DNA from: Thermosinus carboxydivorans Nor1
GTDB lineage: Bacteria; Bacillota; Negativicutes; Sporomusales; Thermosinaceae
Reading direction: 5' to 3'
DNA: 64,000 bases
Assembly (NCBI RefSeq): GCF_000169155.1
Contig: NZ_AAWL01000006.1
Span: 62,001-126,000, forward strand
Part shown: positions 1 to 8,388 of the stretch, piece after piece
How positions within the stretch are numbered: position 1 is the stretch's first letter
Layout of the letters: the number at the start of each line of letters is the position of its first letter
Position numbers and translations under genes: made by a program
Notes under the pieces: generated by a model
The model's input: only the letters and a program-made list of their open reading frames with translations
What the model was told of the DNA's origin: nothing
The model's database searches: none

Positions 1-87
1 AAGGGCCACGGTAATAATGACGATAGCGACAACTACTTCGAGCATCAAAAAACCCCGTTGATTGAACCAAGCGCGCAGCAGCGGCAG
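1..87 (-). CDS. Type IV prepilin-like protein, 5' fragment cut by window edge
   Basis: The reverse strand encodes a prepilin N terminus: an Asn-Gln-Arg-Gly leader end, then Phe-Leu-Met-Leu-Glu with Glu at position +5, then a hydrophobic stretch (VVVAIVIITVAL). This is the class III signal cleaved by prepilin peptidase, so the product is probably a minor pilin or pseudopilin of the pilus assembled by the neighbouring genes. No ATG, GTG or TTG lies in frame between the GGAGG at 88-92 and the leader. Either a CTG (85-87 or 76-78) or a TTG inside the preceding gene would have to be the start, so the 5' end is uncertain. The rest lies outside the window. Confidence 0.55.
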   Translation of the reverse strand, partial: MPLLRAWFNQRGFLMLEVVVAIVIITVAL

Positions 88-94
88 CCTCCGG

Positions 95-562
95 CTATTC
101 GGCGCCAGCTGTATCGTCGACGCGAACCCGCCCGGTGATTGGGGCAATTTTGACATATTTATAGCCCCCTTTCGTGCTTTGCAGCAAGATGGACGTTCCG
201 TTAAGCGGCACGCCGAGAGAACCAAACTTCAGCTGCTGCGGCGGGCTGACAATCAAAACCGATGCCGGCAGCACGACTCGTTTGAACGTATCCTCGGGCA
301 TGGGATTTAATGGATCGGTAGCGTTATACCAGGTAATGCGGTATTCGTTAGGCTGGATAAACATTTTATAATCGGCTTTGTTATCAGGGTCATTGATTGA
401 AAGCTGCTGGAGATAGCGAATGTCAGCCGCCAGATTGCGGGCGGCATAGTTAAGTTCATGGGCGGCCAAGAAATTGCCAATCGCCGGCATGGCAAGAGTA
501 GCGGCAATCCCGAGGATGGCAACTGCGATAACGGTTTCAATGAACGTAAAACCTCGCTGCAC
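95..562 (-). CDS. Prepilin-like / GspH-type minor pseudopilin
   Basis: 155 residues. The N terminus MQRG|FTFIETVIAVAILGIAA is a classic type IV prepilin signal: Gly at -1, Phe at +1, Glu at +5, then a hydrophobic helix used both for membrane insertion and for filament packing. The remainder is a short soluble domain, as in GspH/FimT minor pilins. The GTG start is supported by GAGGTGA, which overlaps the stop of the prepilin peptidase gene, indicating translational coupling in one pilus operon. Its role is probably pilus initiation or tip formation. The family assignment rests on the N terminus, because the C-terminal domain is too divergent to name. Confidence 0.85.
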   Translation of the reverse strand: MQRGFTFIETVIAVAILGIAATLAMPAIGNFLAAHELNYAARNLAADIRYLQQLSINDPDNKADYKMFIQPNEYRITWYNATDPLNPMPEDTFKRVVLPASVLIVSPPQQLKFGSLGVPLNGTSILLQSTKGGYKYVKIAPITGRVRVDDTAGAE

Positions 563-566
563 TATT

Positions 567-1316
567 TCACCTCATAAAATGCTGAAAGTACCATCGCAGG
601 ATCTGCCAGCCGTAGAGACCGGCAAAAAAAGCGCCAAGGGCGAGAAAAGGGCCGAAAGGAATAAAATCCTTGCGGCCTTTGCGTTTCAATGTCAGCAGCA
701 CGATGCCGCCGACGCCGCCCAGCAAGAACGACAGGAATAAAGCCAGCAGCGTCAGTTTCCAGCCCAGCCACAAGCCCAGGCAAGCGGCAAATTTAATATC
801 CCCGCCACCCATGCCACCGCGGCTTGCGATGGCAATCACAAGCAGCAGACCGCCGCCGAGCAGGCTGCCGGCAATCATGTCGGTAAGACCGGTAAAACCT
901 AAACCAAGATTTATGAAAACACCAGCTCCCCCCAGCCAGATAAGCACTTTGTCGAGGATAAGCTGGTGGTCGTAGTCGATGAAGGCAACAACAATGAGAA
1001 ATGAAATAAAAATAAGGGCTTTAATTAATTCCGGGCCTAACCCGGTTACTTGAAAACACCATGTAAATAAAAAAGCAGTCAAAAGTTCCACCAGAAGGTA
1101 CCGCAACGAAAAAGCTGCGCCGCAATACCGACAGCGCCCGCGCAAGGCAATATAACTAATTACGGGAATTAAATCCCAGAATTTTAGGCGCGTGCCGCAA
1201 GCGAAACAATGTGAAGGCGGAGTAACGATGGATGCGCCTAGCGGCAGGCGGTAGATGCAGACATTGAGGAAACTGCCGATAATAAGACCAAGGATAAAAA
1301 TAAACAAGGTAAACAA
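567..1316 (-). CDS. pilD: Type IV prepilin peptidase / N-methyltransferase (A24 family)
   Basis: 249-residue polytopic membrane protein. An N-terminal domain carries two Cys pairs (CFACG near residue 37 and CRYCG near 62), the zinc-binding loop linked to the methyltransferase part. The two catalytic aspartates of aspartyl prepilin peptidases are present: FIDYDHQLI near residue 112 and GGGDIK near 170. It cleaves leader peptides of the prepilins encoded beside it and N-methylates the new Phe. The TTG start follows AAGGAGA at a suitable distance. It lies between the major pilin gene and the minor pilin genes in the same operon direction. Confidence 0.93.
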   Translation of the reverse strand: MFTLFIFILGLIIGSFLNVCIYRLPLGASIVTPPSHCFACGTRLKFWDLIPVISYIALRGRCRYCGAAFSLRYLLVELLTAFLFTWCFQVTGLGPELIKALIFISFLIVVAFIDYDHQLILDKVLIWLGGAGVFINLGLGFTGLTDMIAGSLLGGGLLLVIAIASRGGMGGGDIKFAACLGLWLGWKLTLLALFLSFLLGGVGGIVLLTLKRKGRKDFIPFGPFLALGAFFAGLYGWQILRWYFQHFMR

Positions 1317-1384
1317 AGGCGTTTCTCCTTAACGCAAAATAGGGAGCCAAGGCGGCATAAGGCCGCCTTGGTGTAGAATTTTTC

Positions 1385-1792
1385 TTATGGCCAGTCTGTG
1401 CTGTCGGAATAGTAGTATCCAATTCCAGTAATAGTAACATATGCCCTCTTGTAATTCGGCGAACTAGCATCTTCATTTAAATCATATTCTTGTTTTACAT
1501 CAAATCCTTTATATTTTTTAGGTGGCGCAGGTACCCCTGCCAAAAGTTTGGCCGACACCAAATTATTAATCGTAGCTGGATAACTTCCGTTTTGAGCATA
1601 GTACATAGCAACAGCGCTGTCGATAGTCCGTAAGTCAGCCTTCATTTTGGCTAAGTTAGCGCTATCAGCTGTAGTCGTAAAGCGTGGAATAGCTATTGCT
1701 GCCAATATTCCTATTATAGCAACTACTACCATTAGCTCGACCAGCGTGAAGCCCTTTTGCCCTTTCATGGCCTTTCTCATGTTTCTCAGCAT
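1385..1792 (-). CDS. pilA: Major type IV pilin
   Basis: 135 residues from the ATG at 1792, which follows a strong AAAGGAGGTG with 8 bases between; a GTG at 1801 lies inside that ribosome site and is rejected. Leader ends in KGQKG, cleaved before FTLVELMVVVAIIGILAAIAIPRF, with Glu at +5 and the Pro kink typical of type IVa pilins. The C-terminal part is short and Tyr-rich (GIGYYYSDS) and lacks the usual disulfide pair. It resembles the small pilins of Clostridia and Negativicutes. It is predicted to be the main filament subunit extended by PilB and retracted by PilT. Confidence 0.92.
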   Translation of the reverse strand: MLRNMRKAMKGQKGFTLVELMVVVAIIGILAAIAIPRFTTTADSANLAKMKADLRTIDSAVAMYYAQNGSYPATINNLVSAKLLAGVPAPPKKYKGFDVKQEYDLNEDASSPNYKRAYVTITGIGYYYSDSTDWP

Positions 1793-1813
1793 GAATTTCA
1801 CCTCCTTTCCATG

Positions 1814-3037
1814 TTATAAAGTGCGATTGAAATTGGTCATGACATCAAAGAGCGGCAATACGACGGCAATAACGATAAGACCGATTACCGCCCCCAATAT
1901 CCCGATTAATAGCGGCTCGAGCATGCTGCTTAACCGGCTGACCATGTCGTCCACGTCACTCTCATAAAAATCGGCGATTTTCTCCAGCATTTTATCCAGT
2001 TCGCCCGTTTCTTCGCCGATCGCCACCATTTGCACGACCATCGGCGTAAAAATGCTGCTGGCGCCAAGGGGCGCCGCCAGCCCCAAGCCGTCGCGGATGC
2101 TGGCCTGAGCCGAGGTCAGGGCCTTAATCATCGTCCAATTGGCCGTCGTCTTCTTCACCACGTCCAAAGCGCTGATGATGGGAACCCCGCCGCGCACCAG
2201 CGTTCCTAGCATACGGCTAAACCGGGCAATAGCAATTTTTCGCAGCAACATCCCAAAAACCGGCAAACGAAGTGCTACCTGGTCAATAACCGGTCGGACG
2301 CGGGGCTGCCGCGCTAGAAGGGCTACGCCGTAAATACCGGCGGCGGCGACGCCAAAGACACCCGGCCAGTAATTGCGGAGGAAATGGCTGACACCCAGCA
2401 GTACCCGCGTCAGCAGCGGCAGCTCAACTTTCAAGTTGTTAAATAAAGTCATAAAAGTGGGAAAAACAAAAGTTAAAATAAAAGTTACCGATAAAGCGGC
2501 CATGGCAATGACTACTGCCGGATAGACAAGCGCCGACTTGACTTTCTCGTTGAGTTTGTGTTCTTTCTCGAAATGTACGGCCAGGCGGTTCAAGACCTCG
2601 TCCAGGACGCCGCCCAGTTCGCCCGCTTCCACCATGCTCACCATGATGACCGGAAAGACCTGAGGATGATTGCCCAGCGCCCGGGATAAAGTTTCCCCTT
2701 CCTGGACCTTGCGGTAGACGTCTTGGACGGCCGATTTAAGCTTTGGGTTGTACGTCTGATCGATCAAGATACTCAAACAATTGAGGAGCGGGAGCCCCGC
2801 ATCTATCATTGTGGCGAACTGACGGCAAAACACGGCGAGGTCTTTAACGGTTACCCGCCTTACCATATTTATAAGGCTATGAAAAGAAAACGGTTCCTTT
2901 TTTTCTTTAATTTGAGTTACATAATATCCTTGGCCACGAATATACGCCGCGACGGCAGCCTCGTTTTCGGCCAAAATAGTACCTGTCACCACCTGGCCAG
3001 TACGGTCTTTGGCCTTATATTCAAACGGTTTGGCCAC
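1814..3037 (-). CDS. pilC: Type IV pilus inner-membrane platform protein PilC
   Basis: 407 residues from a GTG at 3037 that follows AGGAG by 8 bases; this gives the usual N terminus MAKPFEYKAKDRTG. Two repeated T2SSF domains are visible, each containing the cytoplasmic helical bundle, with membrane segments around residues 160-190, 210-240 and 370-400. PilC is the polytopic platform on which the ATPases PilB and PilT act to insert or remove pilin subunits. It is separated from pilT by about 57 bases and from pilA by a short gap, all on the same strand, consistent with one operon. Confidence 0.93.
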   Translation of the reverse strand: MAKPFEYKAKDRTGQVVTGTILAENEAAVAAYIRGQGYYVTQIKEKKEPFSFHSLINMVRRVTVKDLAVFCRQFATMIDAGLPLLNCLSILIDQTYNPKLKSAVQDVYRKVQEGETLSRALGNHPQVFPVIMVSMVEAGELGGVLDEVLNRLAVHFEKEHKLNEKVKSALVYPAVVIAMAALSVTFILTFVFPTFMTLFNNLKVELPLLTRVLLGVSHFLRNYWPGVFGVAAAGIYGVALLARQPRVRPVIDQVALRLPVFGMLLRKIAIARFSRMLGTLVRGGVPIISALDVVKKTTANWTMIKALTSAQASIRDGLGLAAPLGASSIFTPMVVQMVAIGEETGELDKMLEKIADFYESDVDDMVSRLSSMLEPLLIGILGAVIGLIVIAVVLPLFDVMTNFNRTL

Positions 3038-3094
3038 CTGTTCCACTCCTGTCAAGAGCGTCTACCGTATCATATTCTGTAAACGCTGAAATGA

Positions 3095-4150
3095 TTATCC
3101 ATTGATCAGCTTCAGAAACATTTCCTGGTCCATTGCCCGCGCCAGGGCATCTTCCCTGCTGATAAGGCCGCGCCGGTACAAGTCACGCAGCGCCATGTCC
3201 ATGGTCTGCATCCCCACCTTGCCGCCGGTTTGGATAACCGAGAGAAGTTGATGGGTTTTGCCTTCGCGGATAAGGTTGCGCACTGCCGGCGTAGCCACCA
3301 GCACTTCCAAGGCGGCCACCCGGCCCCTTCCGTCCTGACGGGGCAGGAGCTGCTGGGCAATAATCCCCTGGAGGGTTAGGGAAAGCTGCACCCTGATTTG
3401 CTGTTGCTGATAAGGTGGAAAGACATCGATAATCCGGTCAATGGTTTGGGCGGCATCGCCAGTATGCAGGGTGGCAAACACCAGGTGCCCGGTCTCAGCG
3501 GCAGTAATGGCAATCCCGATAGTCTCGGCATCGCGCATCTCGCCCACCAGTATGACGTCCGGGTCCTCCCGCAGGGCCGCCCGCAGCGCATTGGCGAACG
3601 AACGGGTGTCGGTGTTTATTTCTCGCTGATTGACAATGCACTTTTTATGCTGGTGCAAATATTCGATCGGGTCTTCCAATGTGATGATGTGACACGACCG
3701 CTCGCTGTTAATGAGATCAATCATAGCCGCTAGCGTTGTTGACTTGCCGCTTCCTGTCGGACCGGTTACCAGCACCAGCCCGCGCGGCTTACGGGCCAGC
3801 GTCTTTATTACTTCCGGGTGGCCCAATTCATCAAGGGTAGGTACTTTCTCGGCAACAACCCGGACGGCTATGGCCGTAAAGCCGCGTTGCCGGAAAGCGT
3901 TCACGCGGAAACGGCTAAATCCCGGGATCGCATAGGAAAAATCAACTTCTCCCTGTTCGCGGAATTTGGCTTGCTGCTCCGCCGTAGCTATAGAATTAAA
4001 AAGTTTCTCAGTTGCATCAGCAGTAAGAGGTGAAGAATCTGTTAGAACCAGACTGCCGTGAATGCGCAGAACCGGCGGCGCCCCTACCGTAATATGTAGA
4101 TCGGAAGCCTGACGCAGCACCGCTTCCCGTAATAACTCTTCCACTGTCAT
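3095..4150 (-). CDS. pilT: Twitching motility retraction ATPase PilT
   Basis: 351 residues, typical PilT length. PAS-like N-terminal domain, then a GspE-type ATPase core with Walker A GPTGSGKST, the Asp box LREDPDVILVGEMRD, and the His box ATLHTGDAA. The C-terminal AIRNLIRE-type motif appears as AVRNLIREGK. PilT depolymerises the pilus, driving twitching motility and DNA uptake. It starts only 4 bases after pilB ends, so it is translationally linked to it. Confidence 0.95.
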   Translation of the reverse strand: MTVEELLREAVLRQASDLHITVGAPPVLRIHGSLVLTDSSPLTADATEKLFNSIATAEQQAKFREQGEVDFSYAIPGFSRFRVNAFRQRGFTAIAVRVVAEKVPTLDELGHPEVIKTLARKPRGLVLVTGPTGSGKSTTLAAMIDLINSERSCHIITLEDPIEYLHQHKKCIVNQREINTDTRSFANALRAALREDPDVILVGEMRDAETIGIAITAAETGHLVFATLHTGDAAQTIDRIIDVFPPYQQQQIRVQLSLTLQGIIAQQLLPRQDGRGRVAALEVLVATPAVRNLIREGKTHQLLSVIQTGGKVGMQTMDMALRDLYRRGLISREDALARAMDQEMFLKLING

Positions 4151-4154
4151 TTAG

Positions 4155-5840
4155 TTAGCCCCCATATTCACCAGTATAGGCAACACGCATAACCTCTTCT
4201 ATCGTCGTTATTCCCGCTAAAGCCTTGTCAACGCCGTCCTGCCGCATGGTACGCATGCCTTCCTGCTTGGCGACTGCTGCCAGCTCGTCGCTGGACGTTC
4301 GCCGATTGATAAGTTCCCGCAACCTCGGGCTAACTTTCATCACTTCGTGAATAGCTACTCGGCCACGATACCCGGTATGACTGCAGCGTGGGCAGCCAAC
4401 GCCACGGTATAGCGTAATGTCCTGAGCGGACAAATGCCCAAGAAACAATCGTTCCGGCGCTTCGGCCTCCGGAGTGTATGGCTTCTTGCAGTCCGGACAA
4501 ATGACCCGCACCAGCCGCTGGGCCACGACGCCTAAAACAGATGAAGCCACTAAAAAGGGTTCGACGCCCATATCGATCAACCGGGTTATCGCCCCCGGCG
4601 CATCGTTGGTATGGAGGGTGGTAAAAACCAAATGACCGGTTAAGGCGGCCCTAATGGCAATATCCGCTGTCTCGGCGTCGCGGATTTCCCCCACCATGAC
4701 AATGTTGGGGTCTTGGCGCAGTATTGACCGCAACCCGCTGGCAAAGGTTAAGCCTGCTTTATAATTGACCTGCACCTGATTGATCCCGTCAAGGCGGTAT
4801 TCCACAGGGTCTTCGACCGTAATAATGTTTTTGCCGGGTGAATTTATTTCCGTCAAAGTAGAATATAGGGTAGTCGTCTTCCCTGAGCCGGTAGGCCCGG
4901 TAATAAGGATCATACCGTAGGACTGGGAGTATATTTGCCGGTACCGTTTAAGATTCTCCGGGGAAAATCCTAGCTTGTTAATATCAAGAACAACTGCCCG
5001 TTTATCCAATAGGCGCATTACCACTTTTTCGCCCAGAATAGTAGGGAGAGTAGATACACGAATATCAATATCGCGGCCTGCTTCCTGGACTTTAATTCGT
5101 CCGTCCTGGGGCACGCGTTTTTCGGCAATGTCCATTTCGCTCATGATTTTTATCCTTGAGACAATCGCCGCGTGAACATGACGGGGAAAGGTGACCACTT
5201 CCCGCAAAACGCCGTCCACCCGGAAGCGCACCCGCAAGTGCTTATCCTGCGGCTCTATATGGATATCACTGGCCCGCTCCTTAACGGCCTGGCTAATGAG
5301 AGAATTGACGATGCTGACTACCGGCGCGTCATCAGATGTAGTAACTTCGACAATATTGCTGGTATCTTCCGGCCGCAGCTTGTTAACCGCTTTTTCCACC
5401 AGTTCTTTTACACCGTAAGTTTCGTTGATCGCCCGGATGATTTCCTTCTCCGCGGCAATAACCGGCTCGACTTCACAGCCGGAAACCATACGGACATCGT
5501 CAATAGCGTAAAAGTTGGTAGGGTCTACCATGGCTAGCGTCAGTTTGCGGCCCTCTTTTTTAATTGGTATTACTTGGTAGCGCTCCGCCAGAGAAGCCGG
5601 AATAGTCGCCGCTGCCTCCGGATCGGGCGGCACGCTTCCCAAGTCGATATGAGGAACTCCCAGCTGGAATTCAAGGACCTCTATCATACTGTCCTCAGTT
5701 ATATACCCGAGGTTGATCAGAACTTTCCCCAGCCGTTCCCCCGTCTTTTTTTGCACATTAAGGGCTTTTTCAAGCTGTTCAGGCGTTATGAGACCCGCCT
5801 CAAGCAGCAAATCGCCCAAGCGTTTCCGTGTTTTCACCAT
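4155..5840 (-). CDS. pilB: Type IV pilus assembly ATPase PilB
   Basis: 561 residues from the ATG at 5840, chosen because MVKTRKRLGDLLLEAGLIT is the normal GspE N-terminal domain start; the frame stays open to 5939 but the extra residues do not resemble the family. Walker A GPTGSGKTTTLYS, Asp box LRQDPNIVMVGEIRD and TTLHTND are intact, and a four-Cys zinc site (CPDC, then CPRC) lies near residues 455-500. PilB powers pilus extension. It heads the pilus operon. The leader upstream contains two copies of an 8-base palindrome. Confidence 0.94.
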   Translation of the reverse strand: MVKTRKRLGDLLLEAGLITPEQLEKALNVQKKTGERLGKVLINLGYITEDSMIEVLEFQLGVPHIDLGSVPPDPEAAATIPASLAERYQVIPIKKEGRKLTLAMVDPTNFYAIDDVRMVSGCEVEPVIAAEKEIIRAINETYGVKELVEKAVNKLRPEDTSNIVEVTTSDDAPVVSIVNSLISQAVKERASDIHIEPQDKHLRVRFRVDGVLREVVTFPRHVHAAIVSRIKIMSEMDIAEKRVPQDGRIKVQEAGRDIDIRVSTLPTILGEKVVMRLLDKRAVVLDINKLGFSPENLKRYRQIYSQSYGMILITGPTGSGKTTTLYSTLTEINSPGKNIITVEDPVEYRLDGINQVQVNYKAGLTFASGLRSILRQDPNIVMVGEIRDAETADIAIRAALTGHLVFTTLHTNDAPGAITRLIDMGVEPFLVASSVLGVVAQRLVRVICPDCKKPYTPEAEAPERLFLGHLSAQDITLYRGVGCPRCSHTGYRGRVAIHEVMKVSPRLRELINRRTSSDELAAVAKQEGMRTMRQDGVDKALAGITTIEEVMRVAYTGEYGG

Positions 5841-5918
5841 GCCCGCCCCCAAAAACGAAAAACAACCGCCAACAGCAAAAACGTTATTTTGCATCTGGTC
5901 GGTTGCACTACTTGCTCG

Positions 5919-5951
5919 GTCCGGACTAAGTGCCCACATTACTGTCCGGAC
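5919..5951. promoter_or_regulatory. Paired GTCCGGAC palindromes in the pilB leader
   Basis: The self-complementary octamer GTCCGGAC occurs at 5919-5926 and again at 5944-5951, 25 bases centre to centre, upstream of pilB. As DNA this looks like a double operator with sites on nearly the same helical face every 2.5 turns. As RNA the two copies could pair into an 8-bp stem with a 17-base loop. No regulator or riboswitch family could be matched, so the role is inferred only. Confidence 0.35.
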
Positions 5952-6045
5952 TTCATCACACCCATTGCAGTATTGTTTTGACTACGTATATATTCGTAAT
6001 AAATTGGTAAAAATCCTGCAATGAAGTAGACGGGTTTACAATATT

Positions 6046-6912
6046 TCAAAGAACTGTTAATTCATGTAACCGTTGTTTTAAGATCCCGGCCATAATCTCC
6101 CGCGGCGCCTCGTGGCCCGTCCACAAAGTAAATGCCAAAGCGCCCTGCTCGACCAGCATGCCAACTCCGCATACCGTTTGGTGCCCGCGCCTGGCGGCCT
6201 CAAGCAGCAGCCGCGTTTCTTGCGGATTATAAATCAAGTCGCAAACAACGGCCCCGGGATTGAGCTGCTCCCAGTCAATATCAGGCATCTCATGACTATT
6301 GGGCCACATTCCTACTGGGGTGCAATTAACCAAGAGATCACACTCCGCCAACTGGCGACTAAATTCCGCAGTTGCCCACGGCACCGCAGAAATAATTGGA
6401 TCCTTAGCGGCAAAAGAGGCCGCCAGTGTTGCCGCTTTGTCGCCGCTACGCGCCACAACGGTAATTTGCGCCGCATCATGGTGGATAAGCCCGGCGGCTA
6501 CGGCGCGTGCGGCGCCGCCCGCCCCTAACAGGACGACTCTTTTTCCGTTTGGCTTAACGCCAGCCGCCGCAAGAGCGGCAATAAAAGCGGCGGCATCAGT
6601 ATTATGGCCAGTTGCCCGGCCGTCTTCAATAATAATAGTATTTACGGCGCCAACCATGCGAGCGGTATCGTCCAAGGCATCTAAATACGCCATAACTGCC
6701 ACTTTATGGGGAATGGTAACATTGGCTCCGGCAAACCCCATGGCCTTCAATCCGGCGATAGCGGCGCCAAGATTGTCAGGTTTTACCGCTAAGGGTAAAT
6801 ACACATAATCCAGCCCCAGGTACCGGAAGGCAGCATTTTGCATCGCCGGTGACAACGAATGCTCTACCGGCCAGCCGAAGAGAGCAATGGGTCTGGTCTT
6901 GCCGGTAATCAT
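6046..6912 (-). CDS. aroE: Shikimate dehydrogenase
   Basis: 288 residues from the ATG at 6912, preceded by GGAGGTG; the frame continues upstream to 7182 but that part overlaps the nitrilase-family gene and is not AroE-like. Substrate-binding motif HSLSPAMQNAAF and the catalytic Lys in NVTIPHKVAV are present, then an NADP-binding Rossmann motif GAGGAARAV and the C-terminal GMLVEQGALAF. It reduces 3-dehydroshikimate to shikimate in aromatic amino acid synthesis. The start overlaps the preceding stop (ATGA), so the two genes are co-translated. Confidence 0.95.
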   Translation of the reverse strand: MITGKTRPIALFGWPVEHSLSPAMQNAAFRYLGLDYVYLPLAVKPDNLGAAIAGLKAMGFAGANVTIPHKVAVMAYLDALDDTARMVGAVNTIIIEDGRATGHNTDAAAFIAALAAAGVKPNGKRVVLLGAGGAARAVAAGLIHHDAAQITVVARSGDKAATLAASFAAKDPIISAVPWATAEFSRQLAECDLLVNCTPVGMWPNSHEMPDIDWEQLNPGAVVCDLIYNPQETRLLLEAARRGHQTVCGVGMLVEQGALAFTLWTGHEAPREIMAGILKQRLHELTVL

Positions 6913-7685
6913 AAGTACACCTCCGGCCGCCGGTCCTGCCAGACCGACATTTTCTCCCGCGCCTTCGCGACTAACGCAAAGTCGGCCTCGGCATATAGGA
7001 TCGTTTCTTCCTCTCCGCCTTCCGCCAAAACCTCTCCTGACGGCCCGATAAGCATCGAATGGCCGTAGAAAGGATTCCCCTTGTGCTCGCCAACACAATT
7101 GACAACGCAGAGAAACACCTGGTTTTCGATAGCCCGGGTACGGCTTAACAAATGCCAGTGCTCGCCCCGGGCAGTCGGCCATTCCGCCGGCAGAAAAACA
7201 ATTTGGGCTCCATCTAACGCCAGTACCCGAAACAGTTCAGGGAATCGCAAGTCATAGCAAATCGCAATGCCCGCAGTGACCCCCTTTAAATTAAAAGTAC
7301 ACCGGCGATCACCGGCGGCAAAAAAGCGTTCTTCTCCCATCATACTGAAGAGGTGGATCTTTCGGTACTCGGCGGCAACATTTCCGTCCGGACCTATTAC
7401 TACCGCGCCGTTATAAACTTTTCCGTTTTTTCGTAATGGAATAGAGCCGGCGATGATATAAGCGCCATATTTCCTGGAAATATTTGACATTTCACTGATA
7501 GTCAGACCTTCAACATCCTCGGCCCACTTGTCCACTTCCCGCAGGGCATACCCTGTTGTCCAAATCTCCGGTAGGACGACAACATCCGCCCGGGCTGCTC
7601 CTTCCTGGGCTAACGCCAGCCCGCGGCGGCGATTTTCCGCGACGGCGCCGGCGATTACTTTCATCTGTACTAATGCAATGCGCAT
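6909..7685 (-). CDS. Carbon-nitrogen hydrolase (nitrilase superfamily)
   Basis: 258 residues with the nitrilase superfamily catalytic triad in order: Glu40 (VVLPEIW), Lys109 (YRKIHLF) and Cys143 (ICYDLRFPE). Length and the DLRFPE context fit the omega-amidase/YafV-like branch, which hydrolyses small amides such as alpha-ketoglutaramate; the exact substrate cannot be told from sequence. It is cytosolic, with no signal peptide. It lies between yqeG and aroE on one strand, with an ATGA overlap to aroE. Confidence 0.88.
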   Translation of the reverse strand: MRIALVQMKVIAGAVAENRRRGLALAQEGAARADVVVLPEIWTTGYALREVDKWAEDVEGLTISEMSNISRKYGAYIIAGSIPLRKNGKVYNGAVVIGPDGNVAAEYRKIHLFSMMGEERFFAAGDRRCTFNLKGVTAGIAICYDLRFPELFRVLALDGAQIVFLPAEWPTARGEHWHLLSRTRAIENQVFLCVVNCVGEHKGNPFYGHSMLIGPSGEVLAEGGEEETILYAEADFALVAKAREKMSVWQDRRPEVYL

Positions 7686-7700
7686 TTTATCACCCTGTTC

Positions 7701-8222
7701 TTATTTCATAAGTCCTTTTGCCCGTAAAAGCAGTACGGCAAGTTTTTCGAACTGTCTATGGATTCTTGTGCCGATAAACTCCTTCGTCGTCAGCGGCTTC
7801 ACCCAAATGGTATAAAGGCCAAGGCGGTTGCCGCCCAAAATGTCGGTAAACAACTGGTCACCGACCACAGCCGCCTGGTGGGGCTGAACGCCTAAGACAG
7901 CTAGAGCCCGGCGAAAACCCGCTTTGGCGGGTTTATACGCGCGCGAAACAAAGGGAAGGTTAAACCGCTGAGCAATCTCTTTAACCCTTTTCTGCCAGTT
8001 ATTGGACACGATAGCGACCTTAAATCCTCTAGCCTGTACTTCATTCAGCCAGTCGGTGATGCGCGGACACATTTCCAGACTGTTCCACGGAACAATGGTA
8101 TTGTCCAAATCGAAAATAATGCCGCAAATACCAAGCCTTTCCAGATCATTCAGATCAATCTCGTGCAATGTGTTGACCGTCATATCTGGACACAACAGTC
8201 TGTACAATCCGCCACCCCCCAT
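7701..8222 (-). CDS. YqeG-family HAD-IIIA phosphatase
   Basis: Up to 173 residues. HAD motif I is GIIFDLDNTIVPW (nucleophile Asp plus acid/base Asp), motif II VAIVSNN, a Lys in SRAYKPAKAGF, and motif III VVGDQLFTDILGGN. YqeG is a conserved Firmicute phosphatase, a relative of phosphatidylglycerophosphate phosphatases, encoded next to aroE in many genomes. The start is uncertain: the ATG at 8222 has no good ribosome site, whereas a TTG near 8207 follows a G-rich stretch that could serve as one and would give MYRLLCPDM. Confidence 0.88.
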   Translation of the reverse strand: MGGGGLYRLLCPDMTVNTLHEIDLNDLERLGICGIIFDLDNTIVPWNSLEMCPRITDWLNEVQARGFKVAIVSNNWQKRVKEIAQRFNLPFVSRAYKPAKAGFRRALAVLGVQPHQAAVVGDQLFTDILGGNRLGLYTIWVKPLTTKEFIGTRIHRQFEKLAVLLLRAKGLMK

Positions 8223-8388
8223 AGGATAACTCAGGCAAATTATATGAAAATTATAGCACGAGTAATCAAAAAACTAAAGACTGCTTCCCGGTAAGATAGT
8301 GTCAAGACATTGTAGGGTTTTTTAAAAGACATCCATCGCTCAATGCAGTTTCTATAAAATATAGGCAGCCGGCTATGAAACCAGCGTG

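Noticed and set aside
5841-5939. N-terminal extension of PilB
   Set aside because: Residues before MVKTRKRLGDLLLEAG do not resemble the family and cover the palindromic leader.
5841-6045. c-di-GMP riboswitch before pilB
   Set aside because: The GEMM-I/II conserved blocks are not present; only palindromes were found.
6913-7182. N-terminal extension of aroE by 90 residues
   Set aside because: It overlaps the nitrilase-family gene on the same strand in another frame and has no AroE similarity; the ATG at 6912 has a GGAGGTG site.
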